Shown piece after piece: positions 34,637 through 42,886 of a stretch of 64,000 bases of DNA. Position numbers and translations under genes: made by a program. Origin of the DNA: Caulobacter sp. BP25 (GTDB taxonomy: Bacteria > Pseudomonadota > Alphaproteobacteria > Caulobacterales > Caulobacteraceae); the NCBI RefSeq assembly GCF_002737755.1, contig NZ_PEGH01000013.1, positions 1-64,000 of the forward strand, read 5' to 3'. The notes beneath the pieces are model-generated. The model was not told the origin of the DNA and did not search any database. It saw nothing but the letters and a program-made list of their open reading frames with translations. Within the stretch, counting starts at the first letter, position 1; every line of letters starts with the position of its first letter.

Positions 34637-35272
34637 TTAGCGCGCGGCCTTGTCCAACAGCGCGATCGCCTCGGCCTCGCTGACAACCTCGGCGTACTTA
34701 GCCTGCAGGTCGAACAGATTGGCCTCGTGCGGCCCTGGGTGGCGGTCACCGCAGGCTTCCCGGACGACATAGGGAACAAAGCCGTGCTGCAGGGCGTCCA
34801 GCCCCGTGGCGCGCACGCAGCCCGAGGTGGAGAACCCCGTGATCAACAGGCTGTCGATCCCCATGGCGGTCAGGGTCGAGGCCAGCGACGTGCCGAAGAA
34901 GGCCGAGGCGTATTGCTTGCTGACGACGACATCGCCCGGCGCGGGCTGGAGCGTGTCCGGGAACGCCCCGTCCGCCGAGCCGGCCTTGAACGCCTTCAGC
35001 GCCGGCACCTTGCGGTAGAAGAGCCCGCCGTCGCGGCCCCCTTCCGCATAGACCACATTGGTAAAGACCACGGGGACGTCCTCCGCCCGAGCGGCCGCGA
35101 CCAGCCGCTCGTTCGACTCCAGGGCGACCTGGAAGGCCGGATCATAGAGTGGCGAGCCGGGCCGCAGATAGGCGACCACGACGTCGACGATCAGCAGGGC
35201 CGGCCGCTGGCCGAACGGCAGCCGGCCATCGAACGCGCCAGCGTAGTTGGCCTTGAGGTCCTGCTGGCTCAT
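34637..35272 (-). CDS. Isochorismatase-fold cysteine amidohydrolase (copy 2)
   Basis: The 211-residue protein has the triad Asp30 (LLIVDVVVAY), Lys119 (VVSKQYASAFF) and Cys152 (GFSTSGCVRATGLDA). It is the last gene of a HyuA-HyuB-amidase operon, with its ATG sharing one base with the HyuB stop. That order recalls creatinine and N-methylhydantoin degradation, where an ATP-dependent hydantoinase is followed by N-carbamoylsarcosine amidase of this family. The substrate here may differ. Confidence 0.9.
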   Translation of the reverse strand: MSQQDLKANYAGAFDGRLPFGQRPALLIVDVVVAYLRPGSPLYDPAFQVALESNERLVAAARAEDVPVVFTNVVYAEGGRDGGLFYRKVPALKAFKAGSADGAFPDTLQPAPGDVVVSKQYASAFFGTSLASTLTAMGIDSLLITGFSTSGCVRATGLDALQHGFVPYVVREACGDRHPGPHEANLFDLQAKYAEVVSEAEAIALLDKAAR

Positions 35273-37146
35273 CAGGCCGCCGCCGTGTGGCGCAGAGCGA
35301 CCGGCTTCTTCGGCGCCGGCAGACCCGTCTCGGCCAGGCAGTTGGCCCGCAGGGTCTCGATGTCCGGACCGAAGTTGAACGGACCCGACTGGGCGGGACG
35401 TTCGGCGCGGATCTTGGTCCGCAGCGCCTCGGTAGCCGAAGCGTCGACCTGACCGTCCTTCAGCACCACGCCATAGCGGCGCGCGCCGCCAGCGGTGACG
35501 AGGCCTTGCTCGACCTCCAGCGCGACCAGCGCCGGGTCGCGCTCCAGCGGATCACCCCAGCCGCCGCCCCCCCAGGTGATGAAGTGCAGGCGATCGCCCG
35601 CCTCGACCTCGAGGTCCTCGACCTTGTTGCCGACGACCTGGCTGGTCCCGTCGGCCTTCTCCAGGATCTTGCGGGCGCGGGCGCCAGGCTCGCCGCCGTT
35701 CACGCCCCAGGGGACAGTGAACCAACGGTCGTCATGAATGGCGATCGTGCCCTTTTCCAGGAACTTGTAGGTCATCTGGATGCCGTTGCCGCCGCGGTGC
35801 AGGCCAGGACCGCCGGAGTCCGGCACGGTCTCGTAGCGCTCGATGATCAGCGGGAAGTAGCGCTCAAGGAACTCGTTGGGCACGTTGGTGAAGCCCGGCC
35901 ACAGCGAGTGGCCGTCCGGCCCGTCGCCCATCGGCTTGCCCGGAATGCCGCCAAAGCCGATCTGGAACAGCTGGAACCATTTTCCCTTGGCGTCGAAGCC
36001 CGAATAGAACAGGTGCGGCGACGACGAGAAGCCGGCGGCGCACAGGAACTCGGGCGTCTTCTGGCCGAGCAGACCGCCCAGGATGTCGAAGATCCGGCCC
36101 AGCGCGTGGGTGCGGCCCGACAGGGCGGCCGGGAACTTCGGCTTCAGCAGCGAGCCTTCCGGGATGTGCACCTCGATCAAGTCGTAGAATCCGTCGTTGA
36201 ACAGGATCTGCGGGTCGAAGACCATGATCATGTAGATGCCGAAGAACATGCGCAGCATGTTTTCGTTCAGGAAGAAGTTGATCGAGGCCTGGCTCTGCGG
36301 ATCGGTACCCGTGAAGTCCAGGTGCACCTTGCCGCCCTCGCGCCACATCGTGCACTTGATCTTGTAGGGGCCATAGCCCAGGCCGTCGTCGCAGACATAG
36401 TCCTCGAAGCTGACCGGGGCCTCGCCGATCGAGGTGGCGATCAGGTGCTCCATGGCGCGATGGTTGCGAGCTAGAAGCTCCTCGCAGGCCGAGGTGTAGA
36501 CGTCGTCCCCGAAGCGGCCGGCCAGCTCGATCACGCGGCGCGCGGCCACGCGGCAAGAGGCGATCAGCGCGTTGAGGTCGGCCGAGCACCAGTCCGGCTT
36601 GCGGGTCTGGTGCATGATTAGCTTGATCAGGTCCTCGTTGTACTCGCCCTTCTTCCAGATCTTCACGGGCGGGATGCGCACGCCCTCCTCGAAGATCGAG
36701 CGGGCGTCGATCGGCATCGAGCCGACGACCTTACCGCCGATGTCCGACTGGTGGCCGAACATCGAGGTGTAGGCCAAGAGGCGGCCGTCCTTGAACACGG
36801 GCAGCAGCACCAGCCAGTCGTTGGAGTGGCTGATCGCGCCGCCGACCGAGTACGGGTCGGACAGGAAGATCATGTCGCCTTCCTCGACCGTGCCCTCGAA
36901 GCCCTCGAGGAACGGGCCGATATAGGAGCCGAACTGGCCGACGATCATGCGGCCCTTGTGGTCGGCGATCAGCGGGAAGGCATCGCCCTGCTCGCGAATG
37001 CCCGGCGACATGGCGGTGCGCACCAGGGTGGCGTCCATCTCGATGCGGGCGTTGCGCAGGGCGTTCTCGATCACCTCAAGCGTGACGGGATCGACGGTGA
37101 CCTTGGTGAAGGGCGTTTCGTTGGACTGGATGATCCGTGCGGGCAT
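35272..37146 (-). CDS. hyuB: Hydantoinase B/oxoprolinase-type subunit
   Basis: The 624-residue protein has the HyuB layout: PVTLEVIENALRNARIEMDATLVRTAMSPGIREQGD at the N-terminus, GDMIFLSDPYSVGGAISHSNDW, and late glycine-rich GGGNGIQMTYKF and TWGGGGWGDPLERDP. With HyuA it forms the ATP-dependent hydantoinase, oxoprolinase or acetophenone-carboxylase type enzyme. No third small zinc subunit, as in acetone carboxylase, is nearby, so hydrolysis of a lactam or hydantoin ring is favoured over carboxylation. Confidence 0.92.
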   Translation of the reverse strand: MPARIIQSNETPFTKVTVDPVTLEVIENALRNARIEMDATLVRTAMSPGIREQGDAFPLIADHKGRMIVGQFGSYIGPFLEGFEGTVEEGDMIFLSDPYSVGGAISHSNDWLVLLPVFKDGRLLAYTSMFGHQSDIGGKVVGSMPIDARSIFEEGVRIPPVKIWKKGEYNEDLIKLIMHQTRKPDWCSADLNALIASCRVAARRVIELAGRFGDDVYTSACEELLARNHRAMEHLIATSIGEAPVSFEDYVCDDGLGYGPYKIKCTMWREGGKVHLDFTGTDPQSQASINFFLNENMLRMFFGIYMIMVFDPQILFNDGFYDLIEVHIPEGSLLKPKFPAALSGRTHALGRIFDILGGLLGQKTPEFLCAAGFSSSPHLFYSGFDAKGKWFQLFQIGFGGIPGKPMGDGPDGHSLWPGFTNVPNEFLERYFPLIIERYETVPDSGGPGLHRGGNGIQMTYKFLEKGTIAIHDDRWFTVPWGVNGGEPGARARKILEKADGTSQVVGNKVEDLEVEAGDRLHFITWGGGGWGDPLERDPALVALEVEQGLVTAGGARRYGVVLKDGQVDASATEALRTKIRAERPAQSGPFNFGPDIETLRANCLAETGLPAPKKPVALRHTAAA

Positions 37147-37157
37147 GGTCGTCCTCC

Positions 37158-39206
37158 TCAGGCCAGGTTGATCAGGATGTTGCCGACCGCGTCGACCTTG
37201 CCGACGCAGCCCAGCTCGATGAGCGTCGTGGAGTCCATCTCGATCACGATCGCCGGACCCGGAATGACATCTCCCTGCTTGAGCTTGGCGCGGTCATAGA
37301 TCACCGCCGGATGCAGACTGCCGTCCATCCAAAGCTCGTGGTCTCGGATCTTGGCTTCCGACGGATCGCCATTGCCCACCGGCAGCGGGGCGGCCGGCAG
37401 GTTAAGCGCCGCGCCCATGGCCACCGCACGCAGGTTTACCAGCTCGTGCGGCGTCTCCATGTTGAACGTAAAGAGGCGCTTGTGCTCGGCGTCGAAGCGG
37501 TCGGTGATGCCCTTCAGGCCATCCTTGCGCAGGGTGTCGGCGTCGATCGACAGCGGCACCTCGAAGGCCTGGCCCTCGTAGCGGACGTCGATCTCGAACT
37601 GGCTGACGATCTGCGCCTCCGGTACGCCGTCGGCCAGTAGTTCGCCACGCGTCTGCGCCGCCATCTCCTCCAGCAGCGCGATGACCTCCTCCTGCGAGGT
37701 GTCTTCGACGCGCTTGGAGAACGATCGCGCCGTCTCGGTGCGCATCCGCGTGGTGGCGTCGCCCAGAGCGCAGAGCACGCCCGGGGAGACCGGCGAGATC
37801 GCCGGCCAACTGTTCATCAGCTTGGCCACCGCGTTGACGTGCAGCGGACCGGCGCCGCCGAAGCCCATGACCGCAAAGTCGCGCGGGTCATAACCCTGCT
37901 GCACCGAGATCATCCGCAGCGCGCCGAACATGTTCTCGTTGACGATGTCGATGATGCCGCGCGCGGCTTCGAAAAGACCGATGCCGAGAGAGTCGGCGAT
38001 CGTCTGGACGGCCTTCTTGGCGCCCTCGCGATCCAGCTTGAACGTTCCGCCCAGCAGGGCTTCCGGCAGATAGCCCAGCACGACGTTGGCGTCGGTGACG
38101 GTCGGCAGTTCGCCGCCCTTGCCATAGGCCACGGGACCTGGCACGGCGCCGGCCGATTGCGGGCCCACACGCAGCGCCTTTGTCAATTCAGGCACATAGG
38201 CGATAGAGCCGCCGCCCGCGCCGACCGTCTTGACGTCCAGGGCCGAGGCGCGGACCGACAGGTGGCCGACCTCGGTGGTGCGCACGCGGCGCGCCTCCAG
38301 GTTCTCGATCAGGGCCACGTCGGTCGAGGTGCCGCCGACGTCCAGGGTCAGGATGTTCTTGATCCCTGCGTTCTTGCCGACCCACAGGGCGCCGGTGACG
38401 CCGCCGGCCGGGCCCGACATCAGGAGAGCGACAGGATGCTCCTCGGACTTCTCCGACGACATCAGGCCGCCGTCCGAGCGCAGCAGCGACAGCTTGCCCG
38501 CCATGCCGGCGGCCCGCAGCTTGCCGCGCAGATTGCTGACATAACGGCTGACGATCGGACGCACGGCCGCGTTGGCGACGGTGGTCAGGGTGCGCTCGTA
38601 TTCCTGCATCTCGGGCAGGACCTCGTGGCTCAGCGACACCGGCGCGTTGGGCAGGATTTCCGCCGCCAGTTCGCCGACCCGCTTCTCGTGGGCGCCGTTC
38701 AGATAGGCGTTCATCAGCGACACGGTGATCGCCTCGACGCCCTGAGCCTTCAGCTTTTCGAGCGCGGCGCGAACCTCGGCCTCGTTCAGCGGCGCCAGCT
38801 CGTCGCCCTGCGCGTCCATGCGTCCGCCGACTTCATAGGTGTCCAGCAGAGCCGCCAGCGGCTTGGGCTTGGGCCACACGATCCAGCCGGCCAGACCCCC
38901 GGGCACGAAGCTGCGGGCGATCTGCATGATCTGGCGATAGCCTTGGGTCACGATCAGGCCGACGCGCGCGCCCTTGCCTTCCAGGACCGCGTTGGTGGCG
39001 ACCGTGGTCCCGTGCAGGAACACCTCGATGTCGGCCGGCGTAATTCCGGCCTTCTGGCAGATCGCTTCGACGCCATTGAGGATGCCCACCGAGCTGTCGG
39101 CCGGCGTCGACGGCGTCTTGTGTCGCCAGAACGCGCCGGTCTCCTCCTCGAGGAGCAGCAGGTCGGTGAACGTGCCGCCCACGTCGACACCCAATCTGTA
39201 GGTCAT
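37158..39206 (-). CDS. hyuA: Hydantoinase A/oxoprolinase-type ATP-binding subunit
   Basis: The 682-residue protein starts MTYRLGVDVGGTFTDLLLLE, the ATP-binding phosphate-1 motif of the family. ATG 39206 was chosen for this reason; the 59-codon extension upstream is arginine-rich and not family-like. LTLDVGGTSTDVALIE is the phosphate-2 region and VMGFGGAGPLHVNAVAKL the adenosine region. It couples ATP hydrolysis to ring opening together with HyuB, 11 bp downstream. Motif 2 site J lies 109 bp upstream of the start, and a divergent gap separates it from the second FAD oxidase unit. Confidence 0.92.
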   Translation of the reverse strand: MTYRLGVDVGGTFTDLLLLEEETGAFWRHKTPSTPADSSVGILNGVEAICQKAGITPADIEVFLHGTTVATNAVLEGKGARVGLIVTQGYRQIMQIARSFVPGGLAGWIVWPKPKPLAALLDTYEVGGRMDAQGDELAPLNEAEVRAALEKLKAQGVEAITVSLMNAYLNGAHEKRVGELAAEILPNAPVSLSHEVLPEMQEYERTLTTVANAAVRPIVSRYVSNLRGKLRAAGMAGKLSLLRSDGGLMSSEKSEEHPVALLMSGPAGGVTGALWVGKNAGIKNILTLDVGGTSTDVALIENLEARRVRTTEVGHLSVRASALDVKTVGAGGGSIAYVPELTKALRVGPQSAGAVPGPVAYGKGGELPTVTDANVVLGYLPEALLGGTFKLDREGAKKAVQTIADSLGIGLFEAARGIIDIVNENMFGALRMISVQQGYDPRDFAVMGFGGAGPLHVNAVAKLMNSWPAISPVSPGVLCALGDATTRMRTETARSFSKRVEDTSQEEVIALLEEMAAQTRGELLADGVPEAQIVSQFEIDVRYEGQAFEVPLSIDADTLRKDGLKGITDRFDAEHKRLFTFNMETPHELVNLRAVAMGAALNLPAAPLPVGNGDPSEAKIRDHELWMDGSLHPAVIYDRAKLKQGDVIPGPAIVIEMDSTTLIELGCVGKVDAVGNILINLA

Positions 39207-39314
39207 TCCGGCGCTCCGAAGATCCGCGTACGTGAAAATCGCGCAGGCGTGGCGCCGCGCTTCGGAGCTAGAAAACGCAACCCCGCCTCGGCGCGCCAAC
39301 GCAGGCCGCCCGAC

Positions 39315-39331
39315 TATCCGCCACGCGGAAG
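39315..39331. promoter_or_regulatory. Motif 2 palindrome (site J)
   Basis: The site reads TATCCG-CCACG-CGGAAG, 109 bp upstream of hyuA (start 39206). The left half is exact; the right half has two changes at its end. Confidence 0.55.
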
Positions 39332-39383
39332 AACGGGCGGCCGACGCTCGCCTGGCGCCCATTCCGCGGGACGCGGCGCGCAA

Positions 39384-39419
39384 AGAAAAAGGGCCGCGAG
39401 CGCTGGCCCGCGACCCTTC
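39384..39419 (-). terminator. Rho-independent terminator after FAD oxidase 2
   Basis: On the minus strand AAGGG-T-CGCG-G-GC pairs with GC-T-CGCG-G-CCCTT (two mismatches) around CAGC, followed by TTTCTTT. It lies past the gene ending at 39442. Confidence 0.7.
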
Positions 39420-39441
39420 AAATTTCCTCCGCGCCGGCGCC

Positions 39442-41013
39442 CTAGAGGCCCAGCACGCCCGGCGCTAGCAGGCCCTTCGGATCCATCCGCGCTTTCACGG
39501 CGCGGACCAGGTCCAAGGCCTCGCCCTGCACCACGCCAGCGTAGGGATAGGCGCGACCCAGTTGGTAGTAGATCGCGCCATGAGCGTCGAATAGCGCGAC
39601 AAGGTCGGCCTTCAACTTGTGCGCATAGGCGCGGGCTTCGGGATTGTCCGGATGACGCGGCAGCGCGGCCAGATAGTCGGCGGGCACATAGGCCTCGTGA
39701 TAGGCCGAGATCGCATCCGGCCAATACAAGGCCAGCTCGTAGAGCAGCCCCCCCGCGCCGACGGTGGAGAACATCTCGCCCTTCCACACGCCAAGTCGCT
39801 TCATGTCAGCCTGGCGTTCGGCGAAGAAGGCGACCAAGGCGGCGTTGACGGCCTTGCCCTGCGAGTGGGGGAAGACCCCATGCACAGGGACCCAGCGTTC
39901 GCCGTTGGGACCCAGCACATTGTAGAACGGCGCAAACGGCATGCCGCGCACGACGGCGGGCACGGTCGCCGGGATTTCGCGGCCGTAGGGCGCCGCGATC
40001 TGTCGGATACGATGCAGGCGAGCCTTCACCTCCGCATCGTCGACGCCTTCGACGATGTAGTGGATCATGTAGGCCGAGACGGCGATGTCCCTGCGCGCGC
40101 GCAGAGCGCCGCCGAGCAGTTGGCCGACGCCCGCCGCCAGCGAGGGCGAGGACTTCAGGATCGACAGCGCCATGCCCAGCAGGTCGCCAGCGCGATCCTG
40201 GCGGGCGATCTGCCCTTGAGACAGGGCTCCATCAAGGATGAAGCTGGTGTCCTCCAGGCGCTCAGCGGCGACGAGGCGCAGAACCTCGTGCATCGCGCCG
40301 AAATCCGCGAAGGCGAAGGAGATCGGACGGTGCGCCGGACGGACCTTGAGCAGCGGCAAGGTGATCCGCGCCTTCACGCCCAAGGCGCCGCAGTCGCCGG
40401 TGAACAGGCCTGTCAGATCGGGACCGTAGTTGCGCGTGAACGGCGCGCCGCCGTTGATCGCCGAGCCCGTGCGGACCAGCGTCCCGTCCGTCGCGATCAT
40501 ATCCATCGCCAGCGCCGAGCCGGCGGAGATGCCGTAGGCGCCAGAGCCGTGACTGATCGTGTTCTGCGACATCGAGCCGCCGACCGTGGCCACCAGGCCC
40601 GAGAACGGCCCCCAGAACGGTGTGCGCAGGCCGCGCGCGTCGAGTTCGCTCTTGAGCTTGGCCCAGGTCACGCCCGCCTCGACCGTGACATAGGCGTCGG
40701 TCTCATTGATCTCGACGATGCGGTCGAGGCCGCCAAGGTCGAGCAGGACCTGCCCCGCCGCCGAGGGCGTGTAGCCGTCGGTGTAGGACGCGCCGCCGCC
40801 GCGAACATTGATCGGCGTATCGGCTTCGGCCGCCGCGCGCACCACCGCCCGCAGCGCCTCGACGCTGGCGGGACGCACCACCGCGATCGGCTCGGCCTGG
40901 GCGCGGAAGACGTCCGTGTAGAACGCGGCCGCCTCGAGCCCGCGCTGCACATTCTCGGCGCCGACGATCGCGACCAGGGCGTCGACCAGCGACGCGGCGG
41001 TCTTGGCGCTCAT
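39442..41013 (-). CDS. FAD-linked oxidase, VAO/GlcD superfamily (copy 2)
   Basis: The 523-residue paralogue of the 9208 protein keeps RGGGASYTDGYTPSA, GLRTPFWGPFSGLVATVGG, GPDLTGLFTGDCGALGVKARITL and a C-terminal MDPKGLLAPGVLGL. It overlaps the small coiled-coil gene by 4 bp and follows the second methyltransferase, so the three genes form one unit: methyltransferase, small protein, FAD oxidase. In the left half the same three families occur in two neighbouring units. Substrate oxidation at a carbinol or activated CH is expected. Confidence 0.9.
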   Translation of the reverse strand: MSAKTAASLVDALVAIVGAENVQRGLEAAAFYTDVFRAQAEPIAVVRPASVEALRAVVRAAAEADTPINVRGGGASYTDGYTPSAAGQVLLDLGGLDRIVEINETDAYVTVEAGVTWAKLKSELDARGLRTPFWGPFSGLVATVGGSMSQNTISHGSGAYGISAGSALAMDMIATDGTLVRTGSAINGGAPFTRNYGPDLTGLFTGDCGALGVKARITLPLLKVRPAHRPISFAFADFGAMHEVLRLVAAERLEDTSFILDGALSQGQIARQDRAGDLLGMALSILKSSPSLAAGVGQLLGGALRARRDIAVSAYMIHYIVEGVDDAEVKARLHRIRQIAAPYGREIPATVPAVVRGMPFAPFYNVLGPNGERWVPVHGVFPHSQGKAVNAALVAFFAERQADMKRLGVWKGEMFSTVGAGGLLYELALYWPDAISAYHEAYVPADYLAALPRHPDNPEARAYAHKLKADLVALFDAHGAIYYQLGRAYPYAGVVQGEALDLVRAVKARMDPKGLLAPGVLGL

Positions 41014-41357
41014 CGGACGGCGATTTCTTCGATCGTCTGGATGAAGCCGTCGGCCGTCTCGTGGGCGGCAGCCTCGGCGGCCTCCTTGCGCATCAGATAG
41101 AACAGGCGCGACAGGAACGCTTGGCGGCGCGCCTCGCGCGCTTCCAGCGCCTCTTGATCCAGCTTCAGGCTCTTAACGCCCTCGGCCAAGTCCAGGCCCT
41201 TGTCCTTGGCGACGCGCTCCAGCGAGTCGACGTGATCGGCCAGCACCGAGACTTCCTCGGCCAGGACCATGATCATCGACATCATCTGGTCAAGCGGCGG
41301 CGTCTCGTAGAAACTCGGACGCTTGCCCTGGGCGTTACGGATCATCGTATCGGTCAT
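41010..41357 (-). CDS. Small helical/coiled-coil partner of the methyltransferase (copy 2)
   Basis: The 115-residue protein matches copy 1 in size and plan. KRPSFYETPPLDQMMSMIMV leads into a heptad-like helix (LAEEVSVLADHVDSLERVAK), then a KSLKLDQEALEAREARRQ segment and a C-terminal helix (FLYSLMRKEAAEAA-like). It starts 15 bp after the methyltransferase stop and overlaps the FAD oxidase start, so all three should be made in a fixed ratio. I recognise no named family. Confidence 0.75.
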   Translation of the reverse strand: MTDTMIRNAQGKRPSFYETPPLDQMMSMIMVLAEEVSVLADHVDSLERVAKDKGLDLAEGVKSLKLDQEALEAREARRQAFLSRLFYLMRKEAAEAAAHETADGFIQTIEEIAVR

Positions 41358-41372
41358 GGGGTACTCGGTTGA

Positions 41373-42581
41373 TCAGAGCTTTTGGGCGATCAGGACTTCC
41401 CAGCCCCCGCCCGGCGCGAACTCACCGGCGGTGAACTCGCGATCATTGACGGCCTCGGCCGCCTCCTGGCTGTAGCCGTCGGCGGCCTGAGCGAACTCCA
41501 TCACCGCCATGGGCGCGGTGTCGAAGCGGATGGTCTCGGCCGGAAATCCGGCGTCCTTGGCGAGTTGGACCTGGTCCATCTCGCGCATCGCGCCCCAGAA
41601 GGGCTCGTTGTTGTAGTAGGTCTCGTTGTCCAGGATGAACTGGGTGAACGGGTCCATCAGATCGAACGGCGGCAGGTCGGCGTGGATCATGAAGCCGCCC
41701 TTGGCCAGCACCCGCTGACACTCCTTGAAGATCTTCGGCATGGCCTTGCCGGAGGTCTCGTGCAGCAGGATGTGGCTGACCACCAGGTCGAAATGGCCGT
41801 CCGGGAAGTCGATGGCCTCGGCGTTGCCTTGGACGAAGTTGACCTCATAGCCCATGGCGCCGGCGCGGGCGTGGCCATAGCGGACCTGGGCCTCAGCCAC
41901 GTCCATCGCCCAGACCTCGGCGTCCGGGAACAGCTCCTTGTACGGCAGGGTCGAGTGGCCGACGGTGCAGCCCAGATCTAGGATTCGCTTGGGCGAGAAG
42001 CCGTTCAGGCGGCGCTTGACGTAGTTGCAGACCGAGCGGCCCATGTCGTCGTTGTCGGGGCCGGTATAGCCCATGGCGTAGAGGAACACACCGCGATCAT
42101 AGAGCACGCCCAGGCCGACCGAGTCGCCGCCCGCGCGGCCGGCGTAACCGCCGGGCATGCAGTGGATGTCCAAGGCGCTGACATAGCGCGGCACCTGGAA
42201 GTTCTCTGGGATCATCAGCTTGCCAGGGTTCTTGGCCGAATAGGCCTCGGCCTTGGCCTTCAGGTCCGGTAGCTGGGCGTCGATGCTGTCGATCACCGAA
42301 TCCCACAGCAGCTCCTGGCTGATGCGATTCACCGCCGCGTAGTGCTGGAAGTAGGGATCCGGGACCATCGCCTTGCGGATGTCGTGGCGATCGGCGGGCG
42401 CGCGGCCGGTCTCGGCCTCGAACTTCTTGGCGGCGCGAGCGCGATAGACGGGGCCCAGGCCCGGCAAGATGCTCGACTGGATGAACTGCTTCAGACTCTT
42501 GGTGAATTCCTGACGCGAAGCCTCGTCCGGCGTCGCGACCGGCAACATGTCGTGCTGCGCCTGCTGGAATGTGTTGAGCAT
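41373..42581 (-). CDS. Class I SAM-dependent methyltransferase-like protein (copy 2)
   Basis: The 402-residue paralogue of the 1270 protein has the helical N-terminal region with RHDIRKAMVPDPYFQ, then YVSALDIHCMPG (133-144). The Rossmann domain follows: motif I DLGCTVG at 202-208, VWAMDVAEAQ, NFVQGNAEAIDFPDGHFDLVVSHILLHE. NETYYNNEPFWGAMREMD matches AFYNNEPFWSALHEID in copy 1, a likely substrate-pocket motif. The unusual GxTxG in motif I is shared. It is the first gene of its unit; motif 2 site E lies 82 bp upstream. Confidence 0.85.
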   Translation of the reverse strand: MLNTFQQAQHDMLPVATPDEASRQEFTKSLKQFIQSSILPGLGPVYRARAAKKFEAETGRAPADRHDIRKAMVPDPYFQHYAAVNRISQELLWDSVIDSIDAQLPDLKAKAEAYSAKNPGKLMIPENFQVPRYVSALDIHCMPGGYAGRAGGDSVGLGVLYDRGVFLYAMGYTGPDNDDMGRSVCNYVKRRLNGFSPKRILDLGCTVGHSTLPYKELFPDAEVWAMDVAEAQVRYGHARAGAMGYEVNFVQGNAEAIDFPDGHFDLVVSHILLHETSGKAMPKIFKECQRVLAKGGFMIHADLPPFDLMDPFTQFILDNETYYNNEPFWGAMREMDQVQLAKDAGFPAETIRFDTAPMAVMEFAQAADGYSQEAAEAVNDREFTAGEFAPGGGWEVLIAQKL

Positions 42582-42886
42582 CTGAATACGCGCTCCCGTC
42601 GCCTATATCCTTACCGTTGACACTGGCCCCAGGGGGCGCGCGAACAACGGCTATGTCCGGACTATCCACTAGGCGAGCGCCAAAACAAGGCGCCGCTTGG
42701 ACAGGCGAGGCATGTCATTCCACGAGCGCACCCGACTCGGGCATATGGCCAAGCTATGGCCGTATTCGCGCTGCGAACATTGACAGTCCTGACCCTTACG
42801 TGTCGGCCGGGGTTGTCCAAGGTCTTGCACGCGCGCTGGGCACTACGCGTTTGGGCGCGGCGTGAGTTTTGAAAGGACTGTCCGAC
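42582..42886. other. Intergenic region of 305 bp between divergent units
   Basis: The region separates methyltransferase copy 2 (minus) from aldehyde dehydrogenase 1 (plus). It holds motif 2 site E at 42663-42679 and a TTGACA at 42780-42785 without a clear -10 partner. No gene is seen. Confidence 0.5.
42663..42679. promoter_or_regulatory. Motif 2 palindrome (site E)
   Basis: The site reads TATCCA-CTAGG-CGAGCG, 82 bp upstream of methyltransferase copy 2. Its CTATCC-N2-TAGGCGAG core is shared with site D, 7 kb away. Confidence 0.55.

Noticed and set aside
35272..39206. Acetone or acetophenone carboxylase
   Set aside because: The HyuA/HyuB subunits are related, but the small zinc-binding carboxylase subunit is missing and an amidase is coupled instead.
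37839..39848. 669-codon plus-strand frame across hyuA and the following gap
   Set aside because: It crosses two convincing minus-strand features and a terminator and shows no domain.
42780..42785. TTGACA as a sigma-70 -35 element for ALDH 1
   Set aside because: No acceptable -10 hexamer is found 16-18 bp downstream, so the promoter is not supported.
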